NCBI GenBank assembly: GCA_965549355.1
Contig: CBEVGD010000095.1
Location: forward strand, 1-6,326
Source of the DNA: M55B120 sp965549355
GTDB lineage: Bacteria > Actinomycetota > Humimicrobiia > Humimicrobiales > Humimicrobiaceae
Direction of reading: 5' to 3'
DNA length: 6,326 bases
The notes beneath the pieces were generated by a model that worked only from the letters and a program-made list of their open reading frames with translations, searched no databases and had not been told where the DNA came from. Below, piece by piece: positions 5,922-6,326 of the stretch (positions within the stretch are counted from its first letter, which is position 1; the number at the start of each line of letters is the position of its first letter). The position numbers and the translations under genes were made by a program.

Positions 5922-5927
5922 TCCCGG
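5907..5927 (+). repeat. 21-bp direct repeat, right copy
   Basis: This is identical over 21 bases to 4287-4307 at the cobO 3' end, in the same orientation; the bases on either side differ. The two copies bound a 1,620-bp segment whose only substantial gene is the Ig-like secreted protein. It lies in the 163-bp gap between that gene and the Cys-rich small protein gene. I see no tRNA and no recombinase gene near it. Confidence 0.9.
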
Positions 5928-6000
5928 TCTGTGATATGTTGAAGCATGTTTCAATAGCCGTAATAATTATTATTGGATAAAATAATTGGAGGACTCTTTC

Positions 6001-6192
6001 ATGGAATGCAGCAAAGAAAAAAATCTCACTCAATGTAATTGCACCTATGAACCATGTTCGCGCAAAGGAATATGCTGTGAATGCGTAGCTTATCACAGAA
6101 ATTTAGGTGAACTTCCAGCCTGTTATTTTGACAGCAAGGCAGAGGCTACATATGACCGGTCGATAGAGAATTTTATCAGATTAAACAGCTGA
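6001..6192 (+). CDS. Small Cys-rich protein, DUF6485-like
   Basis: The 63-residue protein has eight cysteines (3, 12, 14, 19, 25, 26, 28, 41) and His32, in the pattern CNCTYEPCSRKGICCECVAYH followed by GELPACYF and TYDRSIENFI. From memory this matches the DUF6485 family, whose function is unknown. The cysteine spacing suggests metal or iron-sulfur binding, which is inference. There is no signal peptide or membrane segment, so it is probably cytoplasmic. The start at 6001 is chosen because GGAGG (5988-5992) lies eight bases before this ATG; the in-frame TTG at 5986 overlaps that site and is unlikely. It is 163 bp after the Ig-like gene with no clear promoter seen, and no functional link to cobalamin synthesis is evident. 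Confidence 0.85.
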   Translation: MECSKEKNLTQCNCTYEPCSRKGICCECVAYHRNLGELPACYFDSKAEATYDRSIENFIRLNS

Positions 6193-6217
6193 TAATTCAT
6201 ATCTCACCTTCTATTTC

Positions 6218-6251
6218 TTAACAAAATACACCATATGGAGTATTTTGTTAA
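6218..6251. repeat. 34-nt near-perfect palindrome after the Cys-rich gene
   Basis: TTAACAAAATAC (6218-6229) is the exact reverse complement of GTATTTTGTTAA (6240-6251), and the centre CCATATGG (6231-6238) is also a palindrome. Only the A/A pair at 6230 and 6239 breaks the symmetry. No T tract follows on either strand, so it is not a classical intrinsic terminator. It could be an operator for a following gene outside the window, or a 3' mRNA-stabilising hairpin for the small Cys-rich gene that ends 25 bases upstream. Confidence 0.9.
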
Positions 6252-6296
6252 CTCTATTTGTAAAAAACCTATCTTTAAAAACTTTCAATTTAATGA

Positions 6297-6324
6297 TTGT
6301 AATAATTGCCTTGTATTATTACAA
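6297..6324. repeat. 10-bp inverted repeat at the window edge
   Basis: TTGTAATAAT (6297-6306) and ATTATTACAA (6315-6324) are exact reverse complements separated by TGCCTTGT. It is AT-rich and the window ends two bases later, so it is not possible to see whether a T run (terminator) or a gene start (operator) follows. The sequence between it and the 34-nt palindrome contains no gene that I can support. Confidence 0.7.
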
Positions 6325-6326
6325 CT

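Noticed and set aside
4287..5927. Composite or simple insertion sequence
   Set aside because: There is no transposase and no terminal inverted repeats, and a 21-bp duplication is longer than usual transposon target duplications.
5986..6000. TTG start for the Cys-rich gene
   Set aside because: The TTG overlaps the GGAGG ribosome site that serves the ATG at 6001.
6211..6259. CTATTT on both sides of the 34-nt palindrome, like a target-site duplication
   Set aside because: Six AT-rich bases flanking a 37-bp core with no coding content are too little to call a mobile element.

Overview
The window looks like a piece of an anaerobic, fairly AT-rich bacterial chromosome. ATA and AGA/AGG codons are frequent, Shine-Dalgarno sites are strong, the leader is a cobalamin riboswitch, and the last gene is a small Cys-rich protein of the DUF6485 type that I associate with anaerobes. 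I cannot name the phylum from the sequence. All real genes lie on the + strand.

Region 1 (1-270) is a leader. It holds the 3' half of a cobalamin riboswitch (its 5' half is outside the window), a possible antiterminator and a good intrinsic terminator. An 18-bp inverted repeat follows, and it overlaps a near-consensus sigma-70-type promoter just before cobU.

Region 2 (271-4301) is a cobalamin operon: cobU, cobS, a small three-helix membrane protein, cobQ and cobO. CobO adenosylates the corrinoid, CobQ amidates adenosylcobyrinic acid a,c-diamide to adenosylcobyric acid, CobU activates adenosylcobinamide to its GDP form, and CobS joins it to the lower-ligand nucleotide at the membrane. The cobU/cobS overlap (ATGA) and the 1-nt gap before cobQ suggest translational coupling. 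cobT and cobD/cbiB are not in the window.

Region 3 (about 4287-5927) differs from the operon. One secreted protein gene with two Ig-like repeats, an acidic tandem-repeat linker and a C-terminal beta-type domain lies between two exact copies of a 21-bp sequence. The left copy is the 3' end of cobO with its stop codon. The gene has its own candidate promoter and a different isoleucine codon preference from cobQ and cobO. This is compatible with a cassette inserted at the cobO 3' end, or with a duplicated cobO tail.

Region 4 (5928-6326) holds the Cys-rich small protein gene and, after it, two separate inverted repeats: a 34-nt near-perfect palindrome and a 10-bp stem at the window edge. I see no further gene there.

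The most interesting items are the promoter-in-palindrome behind the riboswitch terminator, the 21-bp repeats bounding the Ig-like gene, and the unassigned membrane protein inside the cob operon. I did not find a clear-cut novel defence or mobile system.
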